This document shows, in pieces, positions 16,120 through 24,720 of a stretch of DNA of 64,000 nucleotides (the first letter of the stretch is position 1; each line of letters starts with the position of its first letter). Location of the stretch: the NCBI RefSeq assembly GCF_900460065.1, contig NZ_UAVD01000028.1, positions 124,001-188,000 of the forward strand, written 5' to 3'. The notes below the pieces were generated by a model, which was not told the origin of the DNA, did not search any database, and saw only the letters and a list, made by a program, of their open reading frames with translations. Source of the stretch: Streptomyces griseus. Lineage in GTDB: Bacteria > Actinomycetota > Actinomycetes > Streptomycetales > Streptomycetaceae. The translations under genes were made by a program, and so were the position numbers.

Positions 16120-16521
16120 GTGACGATGCTGATCGACACGGTGGCGTGGGTGCGGATCGAGGGCGGCAGGATCCTCTGCGCGCGCCCCCGGGGCAAGGAC
16201 GTCTTCTACATCCCGGGCGGCAAGCGCGAGGGTGCGGAGACCGATCTGCAGACCCTCCTGCGCGAGATCGAGGAGGAGCTGACGGTCGGCCTGATCCGGG
16301 AGACCGTCGTCCACGCCGGCACGTACGAGGCCCCCGTGGACGACCGGCCGGACGCCGCCCTCGTGCGGATGAGCTGCTATTACGGCGACTACCGCGGCAC
16401 GCTCGCCACGAGCGGCGAGATCGAGGAGATGGCGTGGTTCTCCTTCGCCGACCGGGCCCTCGTTCCGCCCGTCGACCAGTTGCTTTTCGACGACCTCAGG
16501 GCGGCGGGCGCGCTGAGCTGA
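16120..16521 (+). CDS. Nudix hydrolase
   Basis: A 133-aa protein with a near-complete Nudix box. GGKREGAE is followed after seven residues by REIEEELTV, so all catalytic Glu residues are present; the usual Gly after EE is a Thr. The preceding VFYIPGGK strand is typical. Nudix enzymes cleave nucleoside diphosphates linked to other groups; the substrate cannot be inferred. The GTG start at 16120 (VTMLIDTVAW) is favoured over the ATG two codons later because of a GCGGAG site; longer upstream readings are GC-rich artefacts. Confidence 0.9.
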   Translation: MTMLIDTVAWVRIEGGRILCARPRGKDVFYIPGGKREGAETDLQTLLREIEEELTVGLIRETVVHAGTYEAPVDDRPDAALVRMSCYYGDYRGTLATSGEIEEMAWFSFADRALVPPVDQLLFDDLRAAGALS

Positions 16522-16557
16522 TCCCGGGGCGGCGGGTGCGCTGAGCTGAATCCCGGG
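16501..16557. repeat. Tandem duplication of the Nudix gene 3' end
   Basis: A 28-bp unit (16501-16528) containing the final codons and TGA stop of the Nudix gene is followed at once by a 29-bp near-copy (16529-16557), differing by one substitution and one inserted A. A third partial start (GCGGCGG) follows. Confidence 0.75.
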
Positions 16558-16685
16558 GCGGCGGACGGGCACGCCGAGCCGGCCGGGGCGGGCGCGCCGC
16601 CCCGAATCCCGGCCGCGGTGCGCGTGAGAGCCGTCCCGCCACTCCACCCGTCTGCACCAAACAGCACGTTGTGCGGTAGTGAGCA

Positions 16686-16722
16686 ACAAATGGTGGGTAT
16701 GGGCTGATTAGTCACCATTTGT
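16686..16722. promoter_or_regulatory. 10-bp inverted repeat operator candidate
   Basis: ACAAATGGTG (16686-16695) and CACCATTTGT (16713-16722) are perfect inverted arms with a 17-bp centre. They lie in an unusually AT-rich patch 33 bp upstream of the RsbW-like gene. The size and position suit a dimeric repressor or activator site. Confidence 0.6.
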
Positions 16723-16754
16723 ACAAGGGGTGACCCCGCGGTCGTCCCTGGGAA

Positions 16755-17198
16755 GTGATCGGCGTGATCGGTACCGAAGGCGACCGCGCCGAGTGGGCCT
16801 TCCCCGCCGAACCGGGTTCCGTGCGCAGCGCCCGCCACGCCGTCCGGGGTGCGCTGGGCTCCTGGGGGCTCGACACCGCCGTGGGCGACCTCGCGGTCCT
16901 GCTCGTCAGCGAGCTGGTGACCAACTCCCTCCGGTACGCCTCCGGACCCATCGGCGTACGCCTGGTGCAGTCGCACGCCGACGGGGGCGCGCCGAGTGCC
17001 GACTTCGCTCCCCCGCCCCCGGTACTGCTGGTGGAAGTCTCCGATCCGCTTCCGGATCCACCCACCGAACGCTGTGCGGGACCCGACGACGAGGGCGGCC
17101 GGGGACTCCAGCTCGTGGCCTGTTCCGCGCGTCGCTGGGGGACCCGTCGCGGAAAGACCGGCAAGACGGTGTGGTTCGAGCTGGCTCTCCCTGGTTAG
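16755..17198 (+). CDS. RsbW/SpoIIAB-like ATP-binding protein (HATPase_c)
   Basis: A 147-aa GHKL-fold protein of the anti-sigma-factor serine kinase type. The N box is LLVSELVTNSLRYA (about 48-61), the G1/G2 region is DEGGRGLQLV, and the end is KTVWFELALPG. Such proteins bind or phosphorylate anti-sigma antagonists, and Streptomyces carries dozens of them. Its C-terminal half closely resembles the end of the SpoIIE-type protein encoded 160 bp downstream, so the two probably share ancestry and perhaps a pathway. GTG start with GGGAA upstream; an inverted repeat precedes it. Confidence 0.9.
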   Translation: MIGVIGTEGDRAEWAFPAEPGSVRSARHAVRGALGSWGLDTAVGDLAVLLVSELVTNSLRYASGPIGVRLVQSHADGGAPSADFAPPPPVLLVEVSDPLPDPPTERCAGPDDEGGRGLQLVACSARRWGTRRGKTGKTVWFELALPG

Positions 17199-17358
17199 GA
17201 GAGTGGAGGGACGCACAGCGATCACCAGAGGTCGGGCAGAACCTGGCTGAAAGGGACTGAGACCGTGCTGTGATCGTGAACGCCGTGTCGGTCGGGCCCG
17301 TAGTGCTGAATACTGCGGGCAGGACCGGTCCGGTGTGTGAGCTGGAGGGGACGGTCGC

Positions 17359-19989
17359 GTGAGCGAAATACCTGGGACAACGGGTGATGTCGGCGATGTC
17401 GTCGGGACCACGGGCGACGTCGTGTGGCAGAGCAGCCCACCCGGCTCGATCTACGACTACATCAGGGTCGCCTCCTTCTCGATCGGCCCCGACGGTCTGA
17501 TCGAGCAGTGGAGCAGCCGGGCCGCCGGTCTGTTCGGCATGTCCTCGACCGAGGCCGTCGGCCGCGACCCGGTGGAGGCGTTCATGCCCGCCGAGCTGCG
17601 CTCGGACGGCCATCGGCGGGTCGGCGAGATCCTGGACGGCAAGGAGTGGACGGGCCTCGTCCCGTTCCGGATGCCGGGCGAGGGCGGAGCGCACGGCCTC
17701 GCCGAGGTCTACGTGATGCCGAGTCTGACCGGCCGGGGCGAGCGGGCCGCGCTCTGTATCGTCGTGGACGTCCGGGCCCTGCGGCGCATCGAGACGGACC
17801 TCGCCGCCTCTCAGGCCATATTCGGCCAATCTCCTTTCGGCTTCGTGCTGTTCGGCACGGACTTCGCCGTCGTCCGGGCCAACCAGCGCTTCGCCACGGT
17901 CTTTGGCGGCGCCGCCGACGACCACCGCGGCCGCACGGTGGAGGACTACCTGCCGCGGGCCGAGGCCGACCGGCTGTCCGCCACCCTGAAACGGGTCCTG
18001 GAGACCGGGGAGTCGGTCACCGACCTCCAGCTCGTCGGCCCCGCCCCCGGCGGCACCCAGCGCCGCCACTGGTCCATGAACCTCTACCGGGTGCACAGCG
18101 GGGCCGGGCGCCCCGTCGGCGTCGCCGGCCTCGCCACCGACGTCACCCGCCGCCACATCGCCGCCCGCGAGGCGGCCAGCGCCCGCCGCAACCTCGCCCT
18201 CCTCAACGAGGCCAGCGCCCGCATCGGCAACTCCCTGGACCTGGAGACCACCGCCCGCGAGCTGCTCGACGTGGCGGTCCCCGGCTTCTGCGACCTCGCC
18301 GCCGTCGACCTCTACCAAGGGCTGCTCACCGGCGAGGAGGCCGCTCCCGGCAGCTGGGCGCCCGCCCACCGCGAATCCGCCGGCGGCTCGGCGGAGCTGC
18401 GCCGGGTGGCCCACGCCAGCGCGGTCGCCGACGCCCTGCCCACCGCCGTGGCCGGCAGCGGACCCCCGGGCCCGGACGATCTGCCGCCCGCGCTCGGCTC
18501 CGTCCACCGCTTCCCCTTCGGCTCGGCCTGCGCCATGGCGCTGCGCTCCGGGCGGGTCGAGGACGTCCCCGGCGACGAGATGGGGTTCGTGCAGTCGACA
18601 CTCGCCGTGCCGATGGTCGCGCACGACACCGTCGTCGGTCTCGTCCAGTTCTCCCGCACGAAGGGCAGCGAGCCGTTCGGGGAGCGCGACCGGGGCCTGG
18701 CCACCGAGCTGGCCGCCCGCGCCGCCGTCTGCATCGACAACGCCCGGCTCTACCGCCGCGAGCACGAACGCGCCCTGATCCTCCAGCGCAGCCTGCTGCC
18801 GCCGGGCGACCCCGAGGCGGCCGGCCTCGACATCGCCTGCCGCTACCTGCCGGGCAACACCGCCACCGAGGTCGGCGGCGACTGGTTCGACGTGATCGAG
18901 CTGCCCGGCCACCGCACCGCCCTCGTCGTCGGCGACGTCATGGGCCGCGGTCTGCGCGCCGCCGTCGCCATGGGCGAACTGCGCACCGCCGTGCGGACCC
19001 TGGCCCTGCTCGACCTGGAGCCCGCCGAAGTGCTCTCCGCCCTCGACGAGGTCGCCCGCGGCCTCGGCTCCCCGAGCGGCGGCGAGCGCAGCGAGGGCCT
19101 CGGCGGCAGCGGCGGAGCCCAGTGGCCCTCCCGCGCCGCACAGAAGTCCCGCGAGGCCGACCTCTCCGAGGTGTACCTCGCGACCTGCGTGTACGCCGTC
19201 TACGACCCGGTCACCCGGCGCTGCACGTTCGCCAACGCCGGGCACCTCCCCCCGGCCGTGGTCGAGCCCGGCCGGCCCGCCCGGCTCATCGAGGTGCCCC
19301 CGGGCATGCCGCTGGGCGTCGGCGGCGAGCCGTTCGAGGAGGTCGAGGTCGAGCTGTCGGAGAACGCCCTGCTCACCCTCTACACCGACGGCCTGGTCGA
19401 GTCCCGGGACCAGCCGCTGGACGAGGGCCTGGCCGCCCTGCGGGCCGTCCTCACCGGTCCGCAGATGGAGCTGGAGGACGCCTGCGACCACGTCCTCTCC
19501 ACCCTCGACACCCAGCACGGCGAGGACGACATCGCCCTGCTGATGGCCCGTATCCAGGGGCTCCCCGCGGAGGCGGTCGGGGACTGGACGCTGCCGCGCG
19601 AACCCCGCTCCGTGGGACGCGCCCGCGAGCTGGCCCGCGGCCAGCTGCTCGCCTGGGACCTCGACGACCTCGTCGACACCACCGAACTCCTCGTCAGCGA
19701 GCTGGTCACCAACGCCCTGCGCTACGGCGAGGGCGAGATCCGGCTCCGGCTGCTGCGCGACCGCACCCTGGTCTGCGAGGTGTGGGACGCCGGTCTCGTC
19801 CAGCCGCGCCGCCGCCGCGCCCGCGACACCGACGAGGGCGGGCGCGGCCTCCAGCTGGTCGGCCTGCTCAGCGCCGCCTGGGGTTCGCGCCGCACCCCGC
19901 GCGGCAAGACCGTCTGGTTCGAGCTGGCCCTGCCGGACGGGGCCCCGGCCGCCGAACTCTCCGTGGAGCAGCTCCTGAGCATGTACTGA
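17359..19989 (+). CDS. PAS-GAF-SpoIIE phosphatase with C-terminal HATPase
   Basis: An 876-aa cytosolic signalling protein. Two PAS-like domains (about 28-145 and 155-270; IFGQSPFGFVLFGTDFAVVR) are followed by a GAF domain (about 280-465). The PP2C-type SpoIIE phosphatase (about 480-720) contains EVGGDWFDVIELPG, VVGDVMGRGLRAA and LTLYTDGLVESRD. A HATPase_c domain (about 740-860; ELLVSELVTNALRYG, EGGRGLQLVGLL) ends it. The design joins an RsbU-type phosphatase and an RsbW-type kinase in one chain that responds to ligands through PAS and GAF. It probably controls an anti-anti-sigma switch for stress or development. The GTG start has GGAGG ten bases upstream. Confidence 0.95.
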   Translation: MSEIPGTTGDVGDVVGTTGDVVWQSSPPGSIYDYIRVASFSIGPDGLIEQWSSRAAGLFGMSSTEAVGRDPVEAFMPAELRSDGHRRVGEILDGKEWTGLVPFRMPGEGGAHGLAEVYVMPSLTGRGERAALCIVVDVRALRRIETDLAASQAIFGQSPFGFVLFGTDFAVVRANQRFATVFGGAADDHRGRTVEDYLPRAEADRLSATLKRVLETGESVTDLQLVGPAPGGTQRRHWSMNLYRVHSGAGRPVGVAGLATDVTRRHIAAREAASARRNLALLNEASARIGNSLDLETTARELLDVAVPGFCDLAAVDLYQGLLTGEEAAPGSWAPAHRESAGGSAELRRVAHASAVADALPTAVAGSGPPGPDDLPPALGSVHRFPFGSACAMALRSGRVEDVPGDEMGFVQSTLAVPMVAHDTVVGLVQFSRTKGSEPFGERDRGLATELAARAAVCIDNARLYRREHERALILQRSLLPPGDPEAAGLDIACRYLPGNTATEVGGDWFDVIELPGHRTALVVGDVMGRGLRAAVAMGELRTAVRTLALLDLEPAEVLSALDEVARGLGSPSGGERSEGLGGSGGAQWPSRAAQKSREADLSEVYLATCVYAVYDPVTRRCTFANAGHLPPAVVEPGRPARLIEVPPGMPLGVGGEPFEEVEVELSENALLTLYTDGLVESRDQPLDEGLAALRAVLTGPQMELEDACDHVLSTLDTQHGEDDIALLMARIQGLPAEAVGDWTLPREPRSVGRARELARGQLLAWDLDDLVDTTELLVSELVTNALRYGEGEIRLRLLRDRTLVCEVWDAGLVQPRRRRARDTDEGGRGLQLVGLLSAAWGSRRTPRGKTVWFELALPDGAPAAELSVEQLLSMY

Positions 19990-20075
19990 GCACCACGTTG
20001 CTCGCCCTGTCCGGGCCGGTCTTCATCGTGCTGTGCGTGCGGCGGCTGCGCGAACCCGTCCCGGCCGGCCCCGCG

Positions 20076-20789
20076 TCACGCGCCCGTCTTCAGGGCCGCC
20101 AGCCGGGCCTCGACCTCCGCGCTGTCGCCCAAGCCGTCCAACTCCTCGAACTGGGCGTCCAGCGAGGAGGCCGCCAGCTCCTGCTTGCCCAGCGTCTTCG
20201 CCTCCTCGCGCCGCACCTTGTCCTCGAAGCGGCTCAGCTCGCTCGTGGGGTCCAGGACGTCGATGTTCTTCACGGCGTCCATCATCCGGTTCTGCGCCTG
20301 CGCGGACTTCGAACGCGCCACCAACTCGTCGCGCTTCGCCTTCAGCTGGGAGAGCTTGGCCTTCATCTGGTCGAGCCCCGACTTCAGCTTGTCCACCACC
20401 TCGCTCTGCGAGGCGATCGTGGGCCCGGCCGCCTTCGCCTCCTGCTCCGACTGGAGCTGGCGGCCCAGCGCCACCTTCGCCAGGTTGTCGAACCTGTCGG
20501 CCTCCGCGACCGACCCCGCCCCGCGCAGCTCGTCGGCCTTCCGGCTGGCGGCCAGCGCCTTGCCGCCCCATTCGGCCGCCGCCTCGACGTCCTCCTTGTG
20601 GTCCTGCTCCATCAGCCGGAGGTTGCCGATGGTGGCCGCGACCGCCTGCTCGGCCTCCGCGATGTTGTTCGTGTAGTCCCGGATCAGCTGGTCCAGCATC
20701 TTCTGCGGGTCCTCGGCCTGATCGATCAGGGCGTTGATGTTGGCCTTCGCGAGCTGGGTGACACGGCCGAGGACGGTCTGCTTCGACAT
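20076..20789 (-). CDS. PspA/IM30 family protein
   Basis: A 237-aa coiled-coil protein of the phage-shock/ESCRT-III-like family, which binds the inner face of a stressed membrane. The typical N-terminus SKQTVLGRVTQLAKANINAL and DPQKMLDQLIRDY are present, then long Ala/Glu/Lys helices to residue 200 and an acidic C-terminal helix (SLDAQFEELDGL). AAGGAG precedes the ATG. The neighbouring TPM-domain gene lies 58 bp upstream on the same strand, a common pairing that probably forms an envelope-stress operon. Confidence 0.95.
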   Translation of the reverse strand: MSKQTVLGRVTQLAKANINALIDQAEDPQKMLDQLIRDYTNNIAEAEQAVAATIGNLRLMEQDHKEDVEAAAEWGGKALAASRKADELRGAGSVAEADRFDNLAKVALGRQLQSEQEAKAAGPTIASQSEVVDKLKSGLDQMKAKLSQLKAKRDELVARSKSAQAQNRMMDAVKNIDVLDPTSELSRFEDKVRREEAKTLGKQELAASSLDAQFEELDGLGDSAEVEARLAALKTGA

Positions 20790-20847
20790 GGGATGGCTCC
20801 TTGGAAGTGGTGATCGCCGATACGGGTGAGGAAGGAGGGGCGGTGGG

Positions 20848-22946
20848 TCAGAAGCGGCCGCCACCGCCCCGGCGCCCCCTGGTCCCGCCCCCGCCGAAGC
20901 TGCCCGGCCCACCCCCGAAACCGCCGGCCCGGCCGCCGCCGAAGCCGCCGCCCACGCCCCCGCCCCGGCCCCCGCCCCCGAACAGCCCGCCGAGGATGAT
21001 GCCGCCGAGCACCGCCCCGCCCATGCCGCCGCCCCCGCCCCCCATGGGGCCGGGCCCCTGCGTGGCGCCGAAGCCGCGGACGTCCTGCTCGGCCAGGCTC
21101 CTCGCTTGCCCGGCCAGCGCGTCCGCCTGCCGCGCCTCGGCCAGCGCCCCCTGCGCGTCCGCGGCCGACAGCTCCCGGGCCCGCTCCCACCGCCGCTGCG
21201 CCTCCGCGAGCCGGGTACGGGCCTGGCTGCCGACCGCGCCCCGGTGGGTGGTGATGTAGTCGGCCGCCGCCCCGATCGCGGAGCGGGCGGTGAGCATCGC
21301 CTGGTCGAGGAGGGAGCGGGCCTTCGCCTCGCCCCGCTCCCGGTCCCGGGCCCCGGCCAGCGCCTCGTCCAGGGCCGCGTCCGCCTCCTCCACCCGGCGC
21401 AGCGCGTCGATCGGGTCGTACGGTCCCGCCGCCATCGCGCCCCGCACATCGGCGAGCACGGCCTCGGCGCGGGCGGTCCGGCCGCGCAGATCGGCGGTCG
21501 ACGCGCCCTCGGCGGTCCCTGCGAGCAGCCCGCCCGCGTCCGCGAGGTCGGTCTCCGTCTCGGTCAGCGCGGCCGGCAGCTTCCGGGCCGCCTCGCCCAG
21601 CTCCGCCGCCCGCCGGTCCACCGAGTCCAGCAGTGTGCCCGCCTGGCCCACCGCGCCCTCGGCGCCCCGGATGTACACCGCGGCCCGGGAGTTCTCGCCG
21701 CCCTCGACCGCCGTACGGGCCTCCTCCACGGCCGAGGCCGCGAAGACGAGCCGGTCCTCGGCCTGCTCGACGCCGGCCGCCACGGGGGCGGCGGCGCCCT
21801 CCCCGTACCGCTCGCGCAGCCCGGCGACGCCCGACTCGGCCGCCTCGACCCGGCCGGCGAGGGTGCGGTGGGTGGCCTCCACGGTGGCCAGGGCCTGCGG
21901 AGCGGTGCGTTCCAGGGCGCGCAGCCGGTCGAAGTCCTCGGCGACGGTGTCCAGGCCCTCGTTCGCGGTCGCGCACCGCCGCAGGATCTCCTCCAGCATC
22001 CGGCGGCGGGTGGCGTCGTCCTCGGGGAAGGCGTCGTCGAGCCGCTGGCGCAACCGGAACGACTGCGTCAGCTCGTCCTTCGCCCGCGCGACGGCCTCGG
22101 TGAAGGGCTTCGCCGCCTCCTCTCCGAACTGGCCGTGGCGAAACCGAGTTCCTCCTCGCTCGTGCGCACCGCGTCGTCGGTGTCCACCAGCACCTGCTTC
22201 GCCTGCCCGTCCAGCTCCGGCAGCGGGGTCGGCGGCTCCGGCGCACCGCCTGCCCCCGCGCCCCGCCCCCAGCCGGTGGCCGCCGGGGTGGTGCGGGTCG
22301 TCGTCCGCCGTCTGCGCCGGGCGTACGCGTAGGCGCCGACAGCGCCGACGCCCACGACGACGGCGACCGGCAGGATGACGTCACGGGCGCCGGTGGAGTC
22401 GGAGCCGCCCGTTCCCGGGTCGGCGGGCCCGGGGGTGATGGCGGGGGCGGTCACCGGGCGTCCGGCCAGGACGGAGGCGTAGCCGTCGGCCGCGCCGATC
22501 GCGGCCCCCGCCCAGTCGTTCTCCCGCAACGCGGGCTCGATCGCGGTCCCCGCCACCTCCCGCAGCCGGGCATCGGTGAGCCGGGAGTCCACGTCCACGG
22601 AGTAGGCGTACTGCCGGTCGTGGGTGGCGACGGAGAGCAGCACGTCGTCCTGGCCCAGGCCGTTGCGGTCGGCGGTCTCGTCGCTCCAGGCCTGTCCGGA
22701 CCGGCCGGAGAAATCACGGACGTACACCACGAAGAGCTGGACGCGCTCGTCGGCGTACAACCGGTCGAGCGCGTCCTCCACCTGCCCCGTCCGGTCGCCC
22801 AGGGCTCCCACCCGGTCGGTGATCTGCCCGTCCCGGGACAGCTCGACGGGGTCGTCGGCGCGTGCGGTCGCGGCGGCGGGAAGGACCAGCCAGCACACGG
22901 CGGACAGCACGGCGAGCAGCCCGGTGAGCAGTCGAGGAGATGTCAC
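20848..22946 (-). pseudogene. TPM-domain envelope protein, split by a one-base frameshift
   Basis: The 5' part (22946 to about 22131) encodes a signal peptide (VTSPRLLTGLLAVLSAVCWL), a TPM domain (DGQITDRVGALGDRTGQVED...DDVLLSVATHDRQYAYSVD) and a transmembrane helix with a poly-Arg stop. The frame then runs into SSERRRRS. In the next frame the DNA immediately continues QFGEEAAKPFTEAVARAKDE-like sequence and an open, long coiled-coil region to a Gly-rich tail (FGGGGTRGRRGGGGRF) at 20848. Adding one G in the GG at 22131-22132 (plus strand) restores a single protein of about 700 aa, the usual length. Either a genuine mutation or a base-calling error in a short G run. The start could also be the ATG at 23018. 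Confidence 0.85.
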
Positions 22947-23188
22947 CTTTGTGAGGCTATGTGGGCTTTTTCGCCCCCGCGACCCGGCGTTCTGCCGATC
23001 CGCGTCGGCTGTTCGCATGAAAGGGCGCGGGAAAGGGGCGCCCCCGCGCGTGTACGGAGGGACGGAGGCCGCCGACCGTCGTCAGATGGGGCGGACGTGG
23101 CGCGTTCCGGGGCCCGGTGCCGGAGGCCGACGGTGCCGCGCGGGTGAGGCCCGGCACCCACGAGGGGCCCGAAGTCCGGAGGTGGCGA

Positions 23189-24712
23189 GTGACTGGCCTT
23201 CAGCTGTCGGTCGTCGTGCCGTGTTTCGACGAGGCCGAGGTGATCGAGGCCTTCCACGCCGCGCTGGTAGCCGTCCTGGACCCCCTCGGGGACGGCTTCG
23301 AGATCTGCTACGTGGACGACGGCAGCCGGGACCGCACCCGCCTCCTGCTGAGCTCCCTCGCCGGGCGCGACCCACGGGTCCACTACACCGCCTTCAGCCG
23401 CAACTTCGGCAAGGAGGCCGCCATGCTCGCCGGCCTCCGGATGTCGCGGGGAGCCGCCGTGGTGATCATGGACGCCGACCTCCAGCACCCGCCCGAGCTG
23501 ATCCCCCGCATGCTGGAACTGCACCGGCACGGCTACGACCAGGTCATCCCGCGCCGCGACCGCGCGGGCGAGGGCGTTCTCCGCAGCACCCTCAGCCACA
23601 CCTACTACGCGCTCGTCCGCCGCTGCATGGACGTGGAGCTCATCGACGGGTCGGGGGACTTCCGGCTGCTGTCCCGGCGGGCGGTGGAGAGCGTCCTGTC
23701 CCTCCCCGAGAGCAACCGCTTCTCCAAGGGGATCTTCTCCTGGATCGGCTTCGACACGGTCACCTTCCGCTACCACAACAGCGAGCGGATGGCGGGCCGG
23801 TCGAAATGGGGCAGCAGACGGCTGCTGAACTACGGCATCGACGGACTGCTCTCCTTCAACAACCGCCCGCTCCGCCTTGCGATCTACACCGGCTTCTGGG
23901 TCTTCGTCTCGGCCCTGGCCTACGCCCTGTGGACGGTCGTGGGCGTCGTCCTGCACGGCACCGAGACCCCCGGCTACGCCACCCTCCTCACCGCCGTCGT
24001 CGCCCTCAGCGGCATCCAACTGGTGACGCTCGGGGTCATCGGCGAGTACGTGGGCCGCATCTACCACGAGGCGAAGCACCGGCCGCCGTACGTCGTGCGG
24101 GAGACCGACGCCACGCGGCGGGCGCTGCCGGACGGCCCGCCGCCGGGCCCGCGACCCATCGAGGACCCGGGCGGAGGCGCCGCCGCCTGCGCCCCGGCCG
24201 CGGTGACCCTCGCCCCCGCCCCGCCCGCCGGGACCGGCGCTCCGTCACGGTCCCGTACGGTCCGCCAGTTCGGCAGCTTCCTCCTCATCGGCTGCGTGAA
24301 CACCGCCGTCTACCTCGGGATCTACGCCTCGCTGAACCGCTTCATCCCGTATCTGACGGCCCATGTCATCGGCTACGCGGTCAGCATCGTGTGCTCGTTC
24401 CTGCTCAACTCCTACGTCACCTGCCGGACGCGGCCGACCTGGCACGCGTTCGTCCGCTATCCGATCTCCAGCCTGGTCAACCTGGTGGCGTCCGGAGCGC
24501 TGCTCTACGGGGCGGTCGGCGTTCTCGGGATGGACAAGAACCTCGCCGCGCTGGCGGCGGGCGTCCTCGTCACCCCGGTCTCGTTCCTGCTGGCCCGCTG
24601 GGCGATCACCTCGGGGCGGCGCAAGGCCGACACGGCGGTGCGGACCGCCGGACCGCCGCCTGGCCGTCCGGCGCCCGAACCGCTGCCCACCCGCTCCTCC
24701 CGGGAAGGGTGA
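23189..24712 (+). CDS. GT2 glycosyltransferase fused to a GtrA-like domain
   Basis: A 507-aa membrane protein. Residues 1-235 are a family 2 glycosyltransferase of the GtrB/DPM1 type (LSVVVPCFDEAE, CYVDDGSRDRT, MDADLQHPPE, GRSKWG). Two transmembrane helices follow (about 255-310). A Pro/Ala linker leads to a four-helix GtrA-like domain (about 370-480; RQFGSFLLIGCVNTAVYLGIY). GtrB makes polyprenyl-phosphate sugars and GtrA-like proteins are thought to flip them, so one chain may do both. The GTG start has GGAGG six bases upstream. The next gene starts 9 bp after the stop and is probably the transferase or acceptor partner. Confidence 0.92.
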   Translation: MTGLQLSVVVPCFDEAEVIEAFHAALVAVLDPLGDGFEICYVDDGSRDRTRLLLSSLAGRDPRVHYTAFSRNFGKEAAMLAGLRMSRGAAVVIMDADLQHPPELIPRMLELHRHGYDQVIPRRDRAGEGVLRSTLSHTYYALVRRCMDVELIDGSGDFRLLSRRAVESVLSLPESNRFSKGIFSWIGFDTVTFRYHNSERMAGRSKWGSRRLLNYGIDGLLSFNNRPLRLAIYTGFWVFVSALAYALWTVVGVVLHGTETPGYATLLTAVVALSGIQLVTLGVIGEYVGRIYHEAKHRPPYVVRETDATRRALPDGPPPGPRPIEDPGGGAAACAPAAVTLAPAPPAGTGAPSRSRTVRQFGSFLLIGCVNTAVYLGIYASLNRFIPYLTAHVIGYAVSIVCSFLLNSYVTCRTRPTWHAFVRYPISSLVNLVASGALLYGAVGVLGMDKNLAALAAGVLVTPVSFLLARWAITSGRRKADTAVRTAGPPPGRPAPEPLPTRSSREG

Positions 24713-24720
24713 GGCCCGCG

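Noticed and set aside
17424..20813. An 1129-codon open frame over the SpoIIE-type gene
   Set aside because: It is the +2 shadow of the phosphatase gene, which has clear domains and the correct codon bias; the shadow is low-complexity Arg-rich.
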